From: Nannochloropsis oceanica
Lineage: Eukaryota; Sar; Eustigmatophyceae; Eustigmatales; Monodopsidaceae
DNA length: 64,000 bases
Assembly: GCA_004519485.1 (NCBI GenBank)
Contig: CP038110.1
Location: forward strand, 248,001 to 312,000
Direction: 5' to 3'
Below, piece by piece: positions 12,999-23,587 of the stretch. The position numbers and the translations under genes are program-made. Position 1 is the stretch's first letter. Every line of letters starts with the position of its first letter. The notes beneath the pieces were generated by a model. The model made no database searches. It was not told the origin of the DNA and was given only the letters and a program-made list of their open reading frames with translations.

Positions 12999-15107
12999 CT
13001 ACCTTTTCCCTCCCAAGCCCAAAGCAAGATAAACATCGTGCGGCAAGCTATCCCGCACCGTTCTAAACCATCTCTCGGGGCTAACCATCCCAAGATTTGA
13101 CGCCTTCGTCGTATAAATACAGGCATACGTCGATACCTGCTTGGCAAACCGACTCTCCTGAAAACCTGCTTCAAATAGCTTCCCCCAGACCGGGTGAAAT
13201 TTATAATGATAAGCCAAGCAGGCCGTTTTGATTGTCTCATCCAACCTTTCCCCACCCTCTTCCAAGTCTTGCAGTTGTCTATTCAGCTTTTTGAGCTCCG
13301 GTGAGGGCTCAGTCTTCATTTTTTCTTGCCCGCTTTCAGCATCGCCTTTAACACGATGGGCGCGGATGGCCTTGTAAATAGCGTCGATTTCCTCGTCCAT
13401 TGATAGCCGCCGTCTTGCGTCGAAGAAAGAATTTTGATAAAGGAAAGGGGACGGGAAGAGGTAAGCATGAAGCACTCCTAAAGGTGTGCAAAGAAAATGC
13501 AGTCTTCGACTTTCCCTTTCACATTCCCTTCCCCATACACTTCGTCCCTCTCTTTCCCCCTCTCTCACCTCCTTAATTCTTGCAAGCCAGCGTCCATGTC
13601 GGCATACCGCTGCAAAGAAGCAACCTCCTCCGCTAGCTCGGGAATCACTAAGCATGTTCTCCACCCCAGGCTACGTTTACTTCTCAAAATATCACTGGAG
13701 AAGGAGATAGCGAGGGATAAAGGTACGAAGAGACGGAGGGAAGATAAGTATAAGAACATCGGAAAAAATGGATTACTCGACATATACAGCCTTCCTACTA
13801 TATCACTCATTTCCTCCCTCGCCACCGACCTATACATGTGATCTCCCACATATAACACGTTGTCCCCGGATTTCAATTTCAGCATTTCCAGCAGGTACTT
13901 CCAATTTCCGCCCTGAAACACCTTGCCTGCCGCAAGAAATTCATCCACGGGTTCTTCTACCCCGTCCACGTTCCGCAAAGAGCCATCAGCAGAGGCGACA
14001 CGCATCATATACGCGGATCTATCCTCAAGGAAGGCCGGCTTCCGGCTACCGACAATGACGACTTCGAACAGATCGAGCCAGTCCTGGTTGCGCGGGCCGT
14101 GATTTCCCACGAGGAAGTTCATGACCTGAGGGGGAGAAAGGGAAAAGGAGGGGAAGAGGAAGAATGATTTACAACACATGAAAATGAGGGCCCCTTGACT
14201 CAACACATCTCCTCCCCTTTTTTTTCCGTACCACGTCCGTGTACTCCCACAAGCTATTCGTGACCAAAAACGTCTTCCGCCCACTCTCCTTATATTGCTC
14301 CAGCATCGTTACCATCCCAGGGTCAGGAATAATGTAATCTCCCGGATTCTCAGCCACACGGTCTTTGATCACGCCGTCGCGATGGCACAAGTCGACGCAT
14401 TGACGGATGTGCGCGTACATGGTAGCATAGGAATGCTTGATCTGGGAGGGCTGTCTGTCTTTGTACTCCACGAGCTGCGCGAAGAGGTAGGCGTCGACCA
14501 GCAAGAAGAGAGTGTCAATGTTGACAAATGTACTCTCAGTGTACAGCGGAATATGCTCCGAACTGGCCATGTAGAGCTCTTTTCGGACTGCGGGCGCGAG
14601 GGGAGAAAAGCCGTGGTAGGCTTGTCGGACGTACTTGTGTCGGTCCATCTTTATGACGTTGCCTCGCTCCTTGTCAATGACCAGCCCTCTCCGGAAGTAG
14701 GTTGAGTCATACTCGAAATCGGCGACCGCGGAAGGGTACCCCAGGGTGTCTACAAGCTTTTGTTTGGCTCCGTCGTAGGCGAGGAGCTCAAATGCCAGGT
14801 TGTATTGCGCAAGGGTGTAGTCCATGTCAAAGCCAATGGCCCGAATCTGCTGCATGTTGATCTCCCGGTTGCAAAATACCTCGATTTCCCCGTCTAATAA
14901 TGGAGTGTGACTGGTTGTCGGGATGTTGGTTGTCATACGCAGGTTTGCCGCGGGGCGGCTGTGGGTCGAGGAGGAGGAGGGCATTGACCTCCCTGCGAGG
15001 GCGCTGCACGGAGCAAGAAAAGCGTCCAATACCGGCAGCACGACCACCAGCAGCAGCACCAGTAGCACCATGACCTTTTGCTGTGACCTCCGGTGAAGGG
15101 ACACCAT
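12999..15107 (-). CDS. Cytosolic-type (NT5C2-like) purine 5'-nucleotidase, HAD family, plastid leader
   Basis: Four exons, read on the minus strand: 15107-14232, 14125-13830, 13694-13569, 13413-12999. All introns are GT-AG and the phases agree, giving 570 residues. NT5C2-type enzymes dephosphorylate IMP and GMP. HAD motif I is FDMDYTL with Asp94 and Asp96; motif II is in FLVTNSLWEYTD (about 280-291); after the first two splices the C-terminal motifs read YVGDHMYSDILRSKRSLGW and TCLVIPELAEE, very close to animal NT5C2. The C-terminal helical region (FQESRFAKQVSTYACIYT) is also family-like. The N terminus is a hydrophobic signal followed by LDAFLAP, a textbook ASAFAP plastid cleavage site, so a plastid location is expected, unlike the cytosolic animal enzyme. 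It is divergent from the ubiquitin-like gene. Confidence 0.9.
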
Positions 15108-15737
15108 CGCCCTTGTTAACGCCGTGCGTGATGGGACTCGCTCTGTGAAAGGAAAGAAAGGAAGGGGTGGGGAAGGCTTAGGTGCGATAAGCGATGATGA
15201 AAATAATCGAGGCGGGCTATAGAGAGCAAGAAAGCTACCACCACCACCACCGGTACTTCCTAGTTATGTACACTCAAAGCCATCCACTTTGTGAAGTCTA
15301 GTGACGAGTCGTGTTATAATAAAGGCAAGCGGAAAGTACCCGAACGACCGAGCACGGGGACAGAGCCCCGAAACATATCCAAGTGCAGGAGACCTGAGCG
15401 CCATGTCCATGGGATGTGATGCTCTGCACGGTACAGTGCCCGCCTCGATGCGCCATAAAAAGCCCTCGCCCAGAGGACACGAGTGCACGCGCTCCAAAGA
15501 AATGAAAAAAGGAGTGCCCGATCTTCCCATCGCTGGAAAGGGCGCCCCAGGCGCCATGAAGCGATATGCCATCAAGCGAGAGAAGTTTTCCCTACAGTTG
15601 CCGACCCTCTCCACAACGATAAACCACGGATGGATAGCACACACCCCAACCAAAAATCTAGCACCAAGAAAAATAAGCCGGTAACGTACCTACCAACAAA
15701 CACAGCGCCTACACAAAAAGCTACCCCGCCACTCAAA
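15108..15737. other. Divergent promoter interval
   Basis: 630 bases between the ATGs of the nucleotidase and the ubiquitin-like gene. Plus-strand frames are open from about 15300 but no domain appears before 15738; probably promoter and 5' leader. Confidence 0.4.
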
Positions 15738-16256
15738 ATGATGCCATCTACCCGCCGCGGGGAGGAGGAAGGGGAGAGCGCCCAGAAGCAGCGGCGGCAG
15801 CAGCAGCAGCAGCAGACAACGAACTTGCTGGTCCGAAGGCCCGCTGGGAAATGCCTGTCTTTAGCGGTGCCGGACAGCCTGCGAGTTGGGGAACTCAAGT
15901 CTCAGCTCTCATTGACCACGGGTATTGCCGTAGAAGACCAGTACTTGATGTATCAGTGCAAGCTGCTGCAGGACTCTGCAACTTTGGCGCTCTATGGTTT
16001 GGGCGGGACCGAGGGGTCAGATCTTACATACTGTCACCTCCCCATGGTGGATATGGGGGTGCGCCAACGTGGGGGATGTTTCATTGTGACCTTCACAATT
16101 TTGAGCATTCTCTTCTTCGCCACGCTATGTGCGCCATTTACGTGTGGTACTTCTCTCTTTCTTTACTTGTTCCTTTTGCCGCCTGTATTTGTATTGCCTT
16201 TTTTCTGTTTGTAGAAAAGAAGCAGGGAAGCAGCGGGGGGAAAAGAGGGGAAGTAA
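15738..16256 (+). CDS. Small ubiquitin-like (beta-grasp) protein
   Basis: From ATG 15738 a Gln-rich lead (residues 1-30) precedes a ubiquitin-like domain: LLVRRPAGKCLSLAVPDSLR, ELKSQLSLTTGIAVEDQYLM and LLQDSATLALYGL align with the strands and helix of ubiquitin and especially of FUBI/FAU. I propose an intron 16059-16214: donor gtgcgc after GATATGGGG, and a very long pyrimidine tract before ttgtag. The spliced protein is 120 residues and ends GGKEGK. Unspliced, the frame instead runs to 16214 through a purely hydrophobic tail (LFLYLFLLPPVFVLPFF) that is more likely the translated U-rich intron than a membrane anchor. No S30 ribosomal part follows, so it is not a complete FAU gene. The domain is likely; the 3' end is uncertain. 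Confidence 0.55.
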
Positions 16257-16982
16257 GAAGCAGTGAAGTGTTCGGGGGGGCGTTGGTGAGACATACAAAG
16301 AATGATAACATTGTATTATCTCGTTATCTTGCCTATTTTCCTCCTTTAAAGAAGCAGGAAATGAATGTGGGGGGGTAGAAATAGATAGGAACAGAGAAGA
16401 AATAAAGAGGGGTAGAGAAAGGACGGACACATGTAATATTCAATTTTGAGACGGGGCATGAGAACAGCTTATAAGATCACTCACTCCGCAGAGGGAGGGG
16501 GGCAGGGAGTGAAAATATGGCATGAGCGATGGGTATTTTTCCGTTCGTGACTCTTAGCTGCTTTACACCCCTTCCCCCTCCTCCTCGTCAACATCCAATA
16601 CCACCATCGTAAACCGCAGCAATCATTTTTGACATCGAAGATACGAAAAAGAAGCGAGAGTGAAAAGAAGGAGTACAAAAGAGCCATTATTTCTATCTGG
16701 TAGAGGATCAGAGAGACATTCTTCTATTGGACAGGAATGGGTAGGAAGGAATGAGGGGAGGAGGGCACAGGGCAATGGAGAAATTATTATATGGACAGAG
16801 CCAAGAGACTGGGGGAAGAAAGGCGATTGAGGACTTAAGCGCTGGAAACTTTCCTTTTTGTTGATTTTGGCTCCTCAATAAATGCTATTGTGATGCTTCT
16901 TTTCAATTCAAACCGTAGTTTCTTCGCTTGTCTATTTTTAGAATCGATTCGCCACGTCTATCTACTTGTGTGTACATGTCTG
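16257..16982. other. Convergent spacer
   Basis: Purine-rich plus strand with AT-rich blocks; no coding signal on either strand beyond short shadows. Confidence 0.4.
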
Positions 16983-18458
16983 TCAACCATCCTCTACTTC
17001 CACGACGGGTCTGCCGTTCTGCAGTCCCACGAAACGCCGCACAGTCACGCGGCGCCGGTCTTCGGCCTTGCGTTGCGCCTTGGACATGAACAGGAGGCGG
17101 AATGGTCTCTGAAAAGGAGAATGTGCGTGTGTGTGGGGGGGGGCCGTGTGTGTGTGTGTGTGTAAGTGTGTGTGAGAGAAGGGTGTGTAATGAGGGGGAT
17201 TGTGTACGTAAAGAGAGGAAAGGAGGGTGGGAGGTGTGCGTGGTGGAGAAGGAAAGGAGGATGAGGGAGAGTATGACATGTCAGGGACAACATACATAGA
17301 TGCAGGCGCGACTACACCCCCAGGGACGCTTGTGAAAGACGCGATACAAACAAACTCGTTCCACTGCCCGCAACAGACTGCGTATGTTCAAAATCTACGT
17401 AAATACAGATCCATCCCTCTTTCCCCTCCCTCTTTTTCAATCACTCCCTTCCCCTCGCCAGATAGACCTACCGGCAATTTCTTCACCAGATCCTTCCTAT
17501 CCTTGGCGTTAAAGAGCTTTGCCGTCCCATCCACCGCTCCATTATACCCGGCCTTCAGAAATGAGGTCAATCGATACCGTACTTCATATTTCTTCTCCGC
17601 CTCCTCCACCTCCATCCATTTTTTCAATGAGAACTTCTGCAACGCTTCCATCTTCCTGAGCACCGCATACTTTCTATCGAATGCCTCCCATTTCTTCGCA
17701 TAAATATAGCTCAACCTGCCCGTCCGGTACATGAACACCAACTGTCTAGTCTTGACTGCAACTTGCCATCCCACTGCGCGGATCACATCACTTATCGCCC
17801 CCCCCTCTTCCTCCCTAGCCAGGAACCCCGCCCACATCGCCCCTGTCAGAAATCCCACGAACCACAAGTTACTCGCTATAGAGCGACCGATCATTAATCC
17901 CAGGAAACCGAATACCCATGCAGCGCCCACGGCGATGTCGACAGAATCCACCTTCGCGTCGGGGCCAACGTCATAGTTTATAACGAGCATTTTGGCTCGA
18001 TTTCTGCCGCTGCTTTTGGTAGCAATCACGCTTTCTAAGCGCTTGAGTTGCTTTTCCAGATTTAGAATGGTTCCTTCCATACGATGGACCCGGGCGGCGA
18101 CGTCTTGGGGACCGTCGGGTGCGGACAATTTTGTTGATGGCGACGGGGGGGAGGCACAGAGAGAGGTGGGAGAGGACGAGGGCGCAGTGGTCGCGTTGCT
18201 TAAAAAGACATCGGCGTGGATGCCTCGGACGCTGCGTGGTCTCGTACTCATCTCAATGCTTTTGCTAGAACTGGAAAAGGGGCTTAAGGATGATGTCGTC
18301 AAGGACAGGTGCCGTAGTGGTGTGTGCGTTGTCGGCATTTGCCATGCCCTCTGATAACTTTTGCTCCATGGTGACGGGCCGAGCATAAAGGAGGACACGC
18401 CGCCGAGAAAGAAGAGGAGCAGGAGATGGACGGTAGATGGACAGATGGTGTTAGACAT
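16983..18458 (-). CDS. Plastid-addressed membrane protein, unknown function
   Basis: Two exons, 18458-17472 and 17108-16983, joined in phase 0 across a GTAGGT...TTTTCAG intron; 370 residues. Without splicing the frame would read on for 28 codons into the intron and stop. The ATG at 18458 gives a signal peptide and VSSFMLGP, an ASAFAP-like site; the frame is open to 18503 but without another ATG. After a Ser/Pro-rich transit region come a coiled-coil segment (VHRMEGTILNLEKQLKRLE, about residues 125-145), two close membrane helices (AVGAAWVFGFLGLMIG and LWFVGFLTGAMWAGFLA), and a basic, helical C-terminal half rich in Lys/Arg/Glu ending VVEVEDG. I do not recognise the family; the layout suggests a plastid envelope or thylakoid protein with a stromal helical tail. 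Confidence 0.75.
17120..17175. repeat. TG/CA microsatellite with G-run
   Basis: Alternating tgtg/gtgt blocks and a run of nine or more G on the plus strand, inside the intron of the membrane-protein gene just 5' of its acceptor in the minus-strand sense. On the transcript it is a CA/C-rich tract next to the 3' splice site. Confidence 0.85.
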
Positions 18459-19100
18459 TGCAACTTGTACCAACGTAGCAGGATGGTGGATAGGGGACGT
18501 CAACTCGCTGGCTGCGTATTAAAGGTGGCTCGTCCTCTTAATCCTCCTCCTCTTGCTGTTGCTGTCCCTGCTCCTGCTCCTGCTTCTGCTTCTGCTCCTC
18601 CTGCTCTTCCTGCTCCTGCTGTGGATCCTGCTGGTGCTGTGGCTCCTGCTGGAGCTGCTGCAGCAGCTGCTTAACTCCTCCTATGGTCTTGTTTATGACA
18701 GGGGGTGTGTGGAGGTATGAGATGGGTAATAATGGCTTCCAGGCCCATCCTCGCAGAAGGCGATGACGCGCCAACATCAAAGAGTGGCGCGGAGCGAATA
18801 CGACGCGAGGTTCTCACGAGGTGCCCGGCACAATGCACGCGCACTGCTACACCAATCAGCCGAGCCAACACATGAGGCACTGAACGTTATCTACACAATG
18901 AAATGTACTGAAGCATTCAAGCTGATTGTCGTCCCTTTCCTTCCCACTTTCCCTCTACAACAGCAAGCAACTAAGCGATCAGCCAAGTTTGTCTTTCTTC
19001 GTCTTTGCCTTGGCCCCTCTTTGTTTCGCGTCCTGCCTTGCCTTTGCCTTCCTCGTAGCCGGTCCCACTCCTCTCTTTCTTCCTCTCCTAATTTACCATC
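18459..19100. other. Divergent interval with (GCTCCT)n tract
   Basis: Between the start codons of the membrane-protein gene and the AP2 gene. About 18545-18670 is an imperfect hexamer/trimer repeat of gctcctgctcctgct type. A plus-strand open frame (18426-18674) consists mostly of Ala/Pro encoded by this repeat and is judged spurious. Confidence 0.5.
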
Positions 19101-19231
19101 ATGTCAGCGGCGCAGCAACTTGCGCAGCAACAAGCGGCCGCGGCCTTCTACGCCAACATGACGCCGGAGCAGTACCAAGCCTATTACACGCAGTACTACG
19201 CCCAGCGAGCAGCCCAACAACAACAACAGCA

Positions 19232-19271
<40 letters not shown>

Positions 19272-21065
19272 CAACAGCAACAACGACTACAGCAAGCCGG
19301 CTATGGCGCTCAACAAATCAGTGGTCGCAAGTCCTCCCGTGGGGGCACTGCGTCGCAAGCCGACGCATACCAAAAATACTACCAAGACTACTACCAGCAA
19401 TACGGCTTTTATCCACCTGGGGCCTATGGCCAACAAGAAGGCAGTGCAGGACGGGCCGGGGCTGGATATGGGGGTCATGCGGCGAGTGGGTACGGGCATT
19501 CCTCGGCTTCGTATTACGGAGAAGGGGGGGGCTACGGAGCGGCCGGCGGGCACCCTGCAGCGGGAGGGTTGGACGCAGAAGGAGTCCAGAAGCTAGCTGC
19601 CAAGAACCAGCGACTCATGGTAAAAATTTTGGAGTGCGAAAAAGCATTGGATAAAACGGGGCCCATACCCCGGCGCGATTTGCTCGATCAAGTGAATAAG
19701 CTCAAGGGCCGTCTGCAGACGCACCTGACCAAAATGGCCACATGGTTGGATAAAAATAAATATGACCGAACGCGTCGCTCCGCAGGCGCCAAAGCCACCT
19801 ATCGTACTGTGGTTCTAGAAAATAAGATTCTCAAGGAACCCCGCGCTGCCTCCGGTGCTAGCCTGACGTCCTCTTCCTCCGTGGGCGCGCCCGGGCACCA
19901 CAGGCAAGCGAGCAGTGGCCGAGCCATGTCCAACTCTGCAGCCTACTACCAACAGCAGCAACAAACCACTGCGGCCGCCGCTGCCCAGCAGTCATCTGTG
20001 GCTGCAACAGCCACTGCGGCAGATGCGACGCGTTCGCGGTATTCGGGGGTGTATTGGGACAAGCGGAGTAATGCTTGGAGTGCTTGGTTGACTTTGGCGG
20101 GGGGGCATAACAAGTGTCTGGGTTACTTCTATCTGGAGGCGGATGCGGTGGGGGCGCAACAGCAGGCAATAAGTGAGTATCGCGCTACGGGGCAAATTAA
20201 GGGTCCGTTTAAGGGACAGTTGGGGCCTACCCCCGACCCGGCTGCGCAGCAAGCTGCGTTGCAGGCTGAGCACATCAAGTCGGTGGCCGAGACGGCTAAA
20301 AGGCTGAAGGCCGAGAAGGCAAAGAAGAAGAGATTGAGTGCAGCAGCAGGGGAGGGTGGGGGGGAAGAGAGCGAGTACGAGGGGTCGGGGGATGAGGAGG
20401 GAGGAGGGTCGGATTCGGATTCGGACGGGGAGGGGGAGGAGGAGGGCGGGAGGGGAGGGGAAGTGGGAATGGCCGGAGGGGAAGGGACGAAGAGGAAGTC
20501 TGTCAAGCATGGGCAGGGGGTAGCGGCGACAGCGGCAGCTTACGAACAGTACCAACGGCAATTAGCCGCTCAGCAGCAGGCAGCGCAGCACAAACATCAA
20601 GAGGTGCAGCAGGGAGGGGCAGGAGCAGGGCAGGCAGGGGGGCAGCAACAGTGGACACCCGAGGCGATTGCCAAGTATTACAACGACATGGCCACGACCT
20701 ACCCCGAGCACGCGGCTTACTACCGGCAGCAAGCTGCAGCGCACGTCCAGCAACAGCAGCAGCAAGCAGCAGCAGCCGTGGCAGCTGCAGCTGCAGCAGG
20801 TGGTGGGTCGGGTGGAACTATCTCCATGACGGCGGCCCAGCAGCAGCAGCAGCAGCAGCAGCAACTTTCGTATGCAGCACAGTATGCCCAGCAGCAGCAG
20901 CATCTTGAAATGCAGCAGCAGCAACAGCAGCAGCAGCGGCAGGGTGAGCTGCCGCAGGGAGAGAAGCTGAAGGTGAGGGTGACGGTTGGTGGCGAGACGG
21001 AGTGCCCGGAGCCTCATTCGCTGTTTATTCGGACGGGCATCCTTTCCTCGTCTAGGGTTTCCTAA
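19101..21065 (+). CDS. AP2-domain protein with polyQ tracts (putative transcription factor)
   Basis: 654-residue single-exon protein. A single AP2-type DNA-binding domain lies at about residues 312-370 (RYSGVYWDKRSNAWSAWL, then NKCLGYFYLEADAV), preserving the YRGV..., W and GxF landmarks of AP2/ERF domains. Upstream is a helical segment (about 165-250, LAAKNQRLMVKILECEKALD). PolyQ runs lie at about 36-60, 570-595 and near the C terminus, with Tyr/Gln prion-like composition at the N terminus (TPEQYQAYYTQYYAQ). An acidic Gly/Glu/Asp stretch (about 415-455) may be an activation region. AP2 proteins in algae are nuclear regulators, for example in stress and lipid responses; targets here are unknown. 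Confidence 0.82.
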
Positions 21066-21625
21066 AGTGCCAATTTATTGACAGACGAAGAATAAATAAG
21101 TTTGAAGAAAGAAAGGAGGGAGTGATTGGCTGGGAGGAAGGAGTCAGGCTGGTTATGGGGGGGGCGGGGGGCGGGTAAGTGAGTAGACTTATGAACGAAC
21201 ACATGGAGAAGGGGTGAAGGGCAGGTAATTACGAAGATGGTTGGGTGGTGGTGGTGTCTCCAGTTGGGGTTTCTCGAGCTGGTAAAAGAAAGTGGATGAA
21301 TGGAAGCAATGCCGCAGGAGGAATTGAATGAGGGAGGGAGGACCGGGCAGAGGGAAGAGACCAGAAGAGGAGCTAGAGGGGAAAGAGAAGATGGAGGGTG
21401 GATGTCATCCGAGCACAAACAACCCAAATCGTGGGAATAGCGAGAAGGGAACAGAGCAAAAGGGAAAAAGTCACACACAGGTGCACACATCGAAACACCC
21501 GGTACCTGCTCGCCATGATCACGAACACGCACGAATCCGGCGAATAAATGTAATAGTAAATACACTACGTGCTTTAGACTTGCTTCTAATCGATATCACA
21601 CCTTATCTCACGCTCTATCTGCTCA
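21066..21625. other. Convergent spacer
   Basis: Between the 3' ends of the AP2 gene and the acidic plastid protein. Open frames on both strands are low-complexity shadows. Confidence 0.4.
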
Positions 21626-23587
21626 TTAATCCTCAAATTCATCCCCCGCCATCTCCCAGGGCCATCGGAACACCCTCCCTTCCTCCACCCTCCCTCCATC
21701 CCTCATTCTTGCATGATCCGCTTGTCCCCTCTCTCTCCTTCCCTTCTCGCCTCCTCCTCCTCCACCACCTCCTCCTTCTCGTCCTCCTCCCGTGGTGCGT
21801 GAGGGGTTTTGCCATACCCAAGCACCAGAGCGGTCGTTGGTTGCCTCCTCTTCTTGCTGCCCCATAAAGCGTCTATCCACACCAACCCCTGCTCGGACCT
21901 CTTGCTTTCGTTCCCGGCGCCGACGGCGGTTGACAGAAGGAGAAGAAGAGGGAGAAGAGGATCGGCGAGAGGAAGAGGGAGATGTTGCACGGCGAGTGTA
22001 ACTCTGCTCGTCCTCATCCTCGTCAAAGGCACTCCAGCTTGCATCCATGACGTCATCGCCCTCCTCTTCCTCTTCCTCTTCCATTCCCACCCATTCCACT
22101 ATTGACGGCCGACTTCCACTACTGCGGCTGTTGCTGCTACTACTCCTACTGCTGCTGCTGCTGCGCGAAGTGTAGAAATAGGGGTCGGTATCCCCTCCCA
22201 TTCTTCTTCCTTCTCCTCCTTGTCTAGTGGGACCACTGCGTCGCCGCCGCCTCCAAGCCTTGGCGGCCTTATCGAAAAAAAATTCATCATCTCCCTCCTC
22301 CTCCTCCTCCTCCTCCCCCTCCAAAAAACTACTGACTACCTCACCATTCTCCTTTTCCACCTCATCCTCATATCCCCAACCTTTCCACCCCCCTTTCTTC
22401 GTCGTCCTCCTCCCGTCTCCCAACCCTGCTTCAGGCTTCTTCTTTTCCACCTTTAAATAATCTCGAAACAGTCCCAAGCGCCACCTAAACTCATTCTGCA
22501 TCAGCTCAGCCGCCCATGGCCCCGTGACCAAAAGCCGCAAGTCCGCTTCTTGGCTCAAGAGAGATGTAAACGTCCTTTCTGTCAGCAAGGGCCGAAGCAA
22601 AGCACTATCTCGCACACGCTCCGCTACTTTATCTACCAACAAAGGAAGTAAACCGGGCTCTTGTTCTGGAAAAGTAGGTCCGAAGTCCTCGTAATCGCTC
22701 ACGCCTTCTTGTCGATAAACATTCGCCCGGAGGCCCTTCCTGTACTCCCGCTCCATCTCGTCCTCCTCGTCCTCCTCGTCCTCATTGTCCTCCTCCTCCA
22801 CCTCATCCCCCCACCCTAAATCATCGTCCACCAGCGCCTCTTGCTCGTACACTTTCTTGTACTGAGTCGCATCGCGTTTTCGCTGGGCGCGTTTACTGCT
22901 AGGTGTGGATGGGCGAGATGGTGGTGGGGCATATCGTGAGAAGCGTTGCTGTAGAATCTTCTTTTCTCTTCCTTTTGCACTGCTACTGCCCTTTTGCGCC
23001 AACTTGGAGTCCATATCTTCTCCGACTGTCACTGCTACATCAGCATCCACATCGACAGCCAACCACTCCCGAGGCAAGGCCCCCACCGGCCGAGTAATCT
23101 GATCCTCGACAATAATGCCCGCAATGTCCTCAGGTAGCTGCACAGCTTCTTGCCGGCTATACCCTAGTTCTACCAAGGGTCTGAGAGGGAGAGAATTGTC
23201 GGCAGTGCCGTCCTCTATGCTTGGTGGACCTGCTACCATTCCTGCCGCAGGTGCAGGCGTAATGCTCCCGCCAATAATGGATTGGTACCACTCCGTGTCC
23301 TTTTCCAGAGCCTCCCTCCGGGCCGCCTCAAGCAAGGTCACGTCCGGCACAGTGTCTAGGGTCCAGCTTACTAGCGAGTCGCCATTCTCCTCCAGGCCAT
23401 CGGAAGTTGGGCTGATGGCCCGCCCAATGCTGCTGGTGCTCGATGAAGATGGTGATGACGATGATGACGATGGTGACGATGATGACAATAATGATGGCGG
23501 CAACACAAAGGCGGATGCAAGGTCCAGAAGCAGCAGCGTGGCCAGCAGCAGATGCAGGCTTGATATTGCCTGGGGCCGGCGCATCAT
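21626..23587 (-). CDS. Plastid-addressed acidic/Ser-rich protein, unknown
   Basis: 653 residues, one exon. It starts with a strong signal peptide ending LASAFVLPP, the canonical ASAFAP plastid motif. A possibly globular segment follows (about 75-185, TVPDVTLLEAARREALEKD, LPEDIAGIIVEDQI, LPREWLAVDVDADV). Next come an acidic Asp/Glu run (about 265-285) and a second ordered helical part (about 300-380, LLPLLVDKVAERVRDSALLR, FRWRLGLFRDYLK). The last third is disordered Ser, Glu, Arg and Gly runs. No family was recognised. Low complexity makes the exact 3' end uncertain if a short intron was missed. Confidence 0.65.
   Translation of the reverse strand: MMRRPQAISSLHLLLATLLLLDLASAFVLPPSLLSSSSPSSSSSSPSSSSTSSIGRAISPTSDGLEENGDSLVSWTLDTVPDVTLLEAARREALEKDTEWYQSIIGGSITPAPAAGMVAGPPSIEDGTADNSLPLRPLVELGYSRQEAVQLPEDIAGIIVEDQITRPVGALPREWLAVDVDADVAVTVGEDMDSKLAQKGSSSAKGREKKILQQRFSRYAPPPSRPSTPSSKRAQRKRDATQYKKVYEQEALVDDDLGWGDEVEEEDNEDEEDEEDEMEREYRKGLRANVYRQEGVSDYEDFGPTFPEQEPGLLPLLVDKVAERVRDSALLRPLLTERTFTSLLSQEADLRLLVTGPWAAELMQNEFRWRLGLFRDYLKVEKKKPEAGLGDGRRTTKKGGWKGWGYEDEVEKENGEVVSSFLEGEEEEEEEGDDEFFFDKAAKAWRRRRRSGPTRQGGEGRRMGGDTDPYFYTSRSSSSSRSSSSNSRSSGSRPSIVEWVGMEEEEEEEGDDVMDASWSAFDEDEDEQSYTRRATSPSSSRRSSSPSSSPSVNRRRRRERKQEVRAGVGVDRRFMGQQEEEATNDRSGAWVWQNPSRTTGGGREGGGGGGGGGEKGRRERGQADHARMRDGGRVEEGRVFRWPWEMAGDEFED

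Noticed and set aside
16059-16214. Hydrophobic C-terminal tail of the ubiquitin-like protein as a membrane anchor
   Set aside because: It coincides with a donor, a long pyrimidine tract and a tag acceptor, so an intron is more likely; kept only as an alternative.
18426-18674. Ala/Pro-rich plus-strand frame
   Set aside because: Composition comes from the (GCTCCT)n repeat; no initiation context or homology.
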